A DNA stretch of 11,354 bases from Verrucomicrobiota bacterium (GTDB lineage: Bacteria > Verrucomicrobiota > Verrucomicrobiia > Chthoniobacterales > UBA10450). The stretch is from assembly GCA_003218525.1 (NCBI GenBank), contig QHNU01000095.1:1-11354 (forward strand), in the 5' to 3' direction. Under the pieces are notes generated by a model. That model had not been told where the DNA came from. It was given only the letters and a program-made list of their open reading frames with translations, and ran no database searches. This document shows, one piece after another, positions 10,056-11,354 of this stretch; positions within the stretch are counted from its first letter, which is position 1; each line of letters opens with the position of its first letter. The position numbers were made by a program, and so were the translations under genes.

Positions 10056-10080
10056 GCGCGAGCGGAGAATCGTTTTCGCG

Positions 10081-10119
10081 AAGTCTTCCCGTTGCCAGTG
10101 TGCGACGGGAAGACTTTTT
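10081..10119 (+). terminator. Strong rho-independent terminator
   Basis: AAGTCTTCCCGT (10081-10092) and ACGGGAAGACTT (10105-10116) are perfect 12-bp inverted repeats around a 12-nt loop, and five T residues (10115-10119) close the element. The T-run is on the plus strand only, so it ends the rightward transcript of the lipoprotein gene (and any read-through from ald). It insulates the rnpA-yidD-yidC cluster, which begins 30 bp later. Confidence 0.9.
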
Positions 10120-10148
10120 GTTTAGCGGCAAAGAGGCTACGATTGTGA

Positions 10149-10514
10149 ATGGTGGAAAGACGCTTTCGCTTTCCCAAATCGCGTCGGCTTACTCTAAATG
10201 CAGAGTTTCAGCGGGTGCGGAGTGAGGGTTCGTCGGCCCGCGGTGAAATTCTCACGCTGGGTATTTTGAAAAATGCGTCCCAGTCTGCCGCCGCTCGGGC
10301 CGGCTTTATAACTTCAAAGCGTGTCGGCAGTGCAGTATCGAGAAATCAGATCCGCAGGCGATTACGCGAGATTTTCCGCAAACATCAGCACGAGCTCGAG
10401 CCCGGAATTTGGATCGTCACAATCGCTTCTGCTCGCGCCGCCCGCGCATCGTATAGCGCATTGGAAGATGAGTGGTTGCGCCTCGCACATCGCGCTTCTA
10501 TTCTAGCGCCCTGA
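10149..10514 (+). CDS. rnpA: Ribonuclease P protein component
   Basis: RnpA is the small basic protein that binds the RNase P RNA and helps it cut 5' leaders from precursor tRNAs. The 121-aa product fits the family (about 110-130 aa). It starts with the typical RFPKSRRLTLNAEFQRVRSEG, has the GFITSKRVGSAVSRNQIRRR core containing the RNR-type RNA-binding motif at about residues 64-73, and ends with an alanine-rich C-terminal helix region. The ATG at 10149 is followed at once by a GTG; the ATG is preferred. A purine-rich AAGAGG lies 12 nt upstream, rather far for a Shine-Dalgarno. The stop (10512-10514) shares one base with the yidD start, which implies translational coupling. Unlike the usual bacterial order, no rpmH precedes it here. 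Confidence 0.95.
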   Translation: MVERRFRFPKSRRLTLNAEFQRVRSEGSSARGEILTLGILKNASQSAAARAGFITSKRVGSAVSRNQIRRRLREIFRKHQHELEPGIWIVTIASARAARASYSALEDEWLRLAHRASILAP

Positions 10515-10777
10515 TGCGCGCTCTCGTTCGCATTTTCGTTCGCAGCTACCAAGTTGTTGTCTCGCCCGCCCTTTCTTTCCTCAGCGGGCCGCACTCGGGC
10601 TGCCGCTTTGCGCCGACATGCTCAGAATATTTTCTGCAAGCGGTCGAGGTGCATGGTCTGCTGCGCGGAGGCTTTTTGGGAGCAAAAAGGCTGCTGCGTT
10701 GTCATCCTTGGGGCGGCAGTGGATTTGATCCCGTGCCGCCCGCAGATTCAGTGGCCGGTAACTGCGTCTGCGATTAA
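10514..10777 (+). CDS. yidD: Membrane protein insertion efficiency factor YidD
   Basis: YidD is a small inner-face membrane-associated protein that assists YidC-dependent insertion. The 87-aa product carries the whole family pattern: RIFVRSYQVVVSPALSFL (amphipathic helix), then the Cys-containing core CRFAPTCSEYFLQAVEVHG, GGFLGAKRLLRCHPWGGSG and FDPVPP. The three conserved cysteines are present (CRFAPTC and RCHPW). The start at 10514 overlaps the rnpA stop by one base (TGATG); an upstream in-frame start at 10472 would add 14 residues lying inside rnpA and is not needed. The yidC ATG follows 18 bp after the stop, so rnpA, yidD and yidC very likely form one operon. Confidence 0.96.
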   Translation: MRALVRIFVRSYQVVVSPALSFLSGPHSGCRFAPTCSEYFLQAVEVHGLLRGGFLGAKRLLRCHPWGGSGFDPVPPADSVAGNCVCD

Positions 10778-10795
10778 TCAGGCGCGATTGAGTTT

Positions 10796-11354
10796 ATGGA
10801 TCGCACCGCCTGGATTGCAGTTACACTCTGCGTGCTGGGACTGGTGGCTTGGGAAATTTACGTCGCAAAACAGCGTCTGTCGCGGCCGATACCAGCAGAT
10901 GCGATTTTGACGCCAACGCCGGCACTTAGCGAAACCACTGCCACTGGTTCGTCCATCCCTGCAAGCGCGCCAGCCCTGCCACAAGCTTCTCCGCGTCCCG
11001 CGCCGGTCGCATTCGTAGAGAAGACGGAGACGTTACGAAACTCCGACATCGAGCTCCACCTGACGAGTCGCGGCGGCGGAATTAGCGAGGTCGTTTTGCT
11101 GAGATACGCCGCCGAAGAGAATAAGCGCGTCACTCTGAACTTGCCGGATCGGCTGCCGATCGGCGCGATCCTTCAGGATCCGGCGACGCCGAATCTGCCC
11201 GAATACAAATTAAGCAGAACCGGCGACGCGGTGCGGTTTGAATATGTAACGCCCGCGAATATGACTATTCGCAAGACGTTCTCTTTTGCGCCGGCGAAGG
11301 AGAAGGACAATTACCTGGCGCACCTAGACGTCGATTTTGTAAACGGCGAGACAA
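10796..11354 (+). CDS. yidC: Membrane protein insertase YidC, N-terminal part (cut by window end)
   Basis: This is the first 186 codons of a YidC insertase, which places membrane proteins into the inner membrane with or without Sec. The reading frame is open to the last base. It starts MDRTAWIAVTLCVLGLVAWE, the usual short N-tail and first membrane helix (residues about 5-22). A proline/alanine/threonine-rich linker follows (about 31-77), and then the start of the periplasmic P1 beta-sandwich domain (about 80 on), with blocks such as LRNSDIELHLTSRGGGISEV and the FEYVTPANMTIRKTFSF stretch. The large periplasmic domain shows the Gram-negative YidC type, not the Spo0J/OxaA-type without P1. The five-helix insertase core lies beyond the window. 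An AGGCG 11 nt upstream is at most a weak ribosome site. Confidence 0.95.
   Translation, partial: MDRTAWIAVTLCVLGLVAWEIYVAKQRLSRPIPADAILTPTPALSETTATGSSIPASAPALPQASPRPAPVAFVEKTETLRNSDIELHLTSRGGGISEVVLLRYAAEENKRVTLNLPDRLPIGAILQDPATPNLPEYKLSRTGDAVRFEYVTPANMTIRKTFSFAPAKEKDNYLAHLDVDFVNGET

Noticed and set aside
9689..10177. 162-aa minus-strand frame over the lipoprotein gene, terminator and rnpA start
   Set aside because: Runs through a perfect intrinsic terminator and opposes a convincing lipoprotein signal peptide; the valine/glycine-rich part mirrors Thr/Asn codons.

Overview
This 11.35 kb window is a stretch of ordinary bacterial chromosome that is mostly housekeeping genes. The likely source is a Verrucomicrobiota member, perhaps a soil spartobacterium (Chthoniobacterales). 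This rests on the YidC N-terminus, a DUF4230 protein beside an AsmA-like protein, a small DnaE-type Pol III alpha with an intact PHP metal site, and the scarcity of Shine-Dalgarno motifs. The assignment is an inference from family resemblance, not from any database search.

Layout from left to right. (1) A truncated PII signalling gene on the minus strand (1-84) is divergent from dnaE (245-3772), the replicative polymerase. (2) dnaE converges with and overlaps by 23 bp a minus-strand pair: a DUF4230 membrane-anchored protein (5732-6415) followed by a large AsmA-like envelope protein (3750-5690). A good sigma70-like promoter (6571-6599) and a long stem-loop (6430-6463) lie upstream of this pair. 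(3) Divergent from that pair and rightward are recF (6636-7697), a YqgE/AlgH-family gene (7898-8458), a 46-codon small ORF (8494-8634), alanine dehydrogenase ald (8647-9744) and a small Thr/Ser/Pro-rich lipoprotein (9849-10055), ended by a strong intrinsic terminator (10081-10119). (4) The tightly packed rnpA-yidD-yidC cluster (10149 to the end) follows. It covers tRNA 5' maturation and membrane-protein insertion; yidC runs off the window.

Functionally the window joins nitrogen sensing (PII), replication and repair (DnaE, RecF), alanine catabolism (Ald), RNA processing (RnpA) and envelope biogenesis (YidD, YidC, AsmA-like, DUF4230). No mobile element, CRISPR array, tRNA, rRNA or phage gene was seen. 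No intergenic stretch exceeds 300 bp; the longest are 6416-6635 and 7698-7897.

I found no clear novel multi-gene system. The best leads are small. They are a 15-bp stem-loop just upstream of the DUF4230 ATG that pairs fully (with G-U wobbles) only in the minus-strand RNA, a period-7 repeat fused to the end of a possible microprotein gene before ald, and a repeat-like element after recF.
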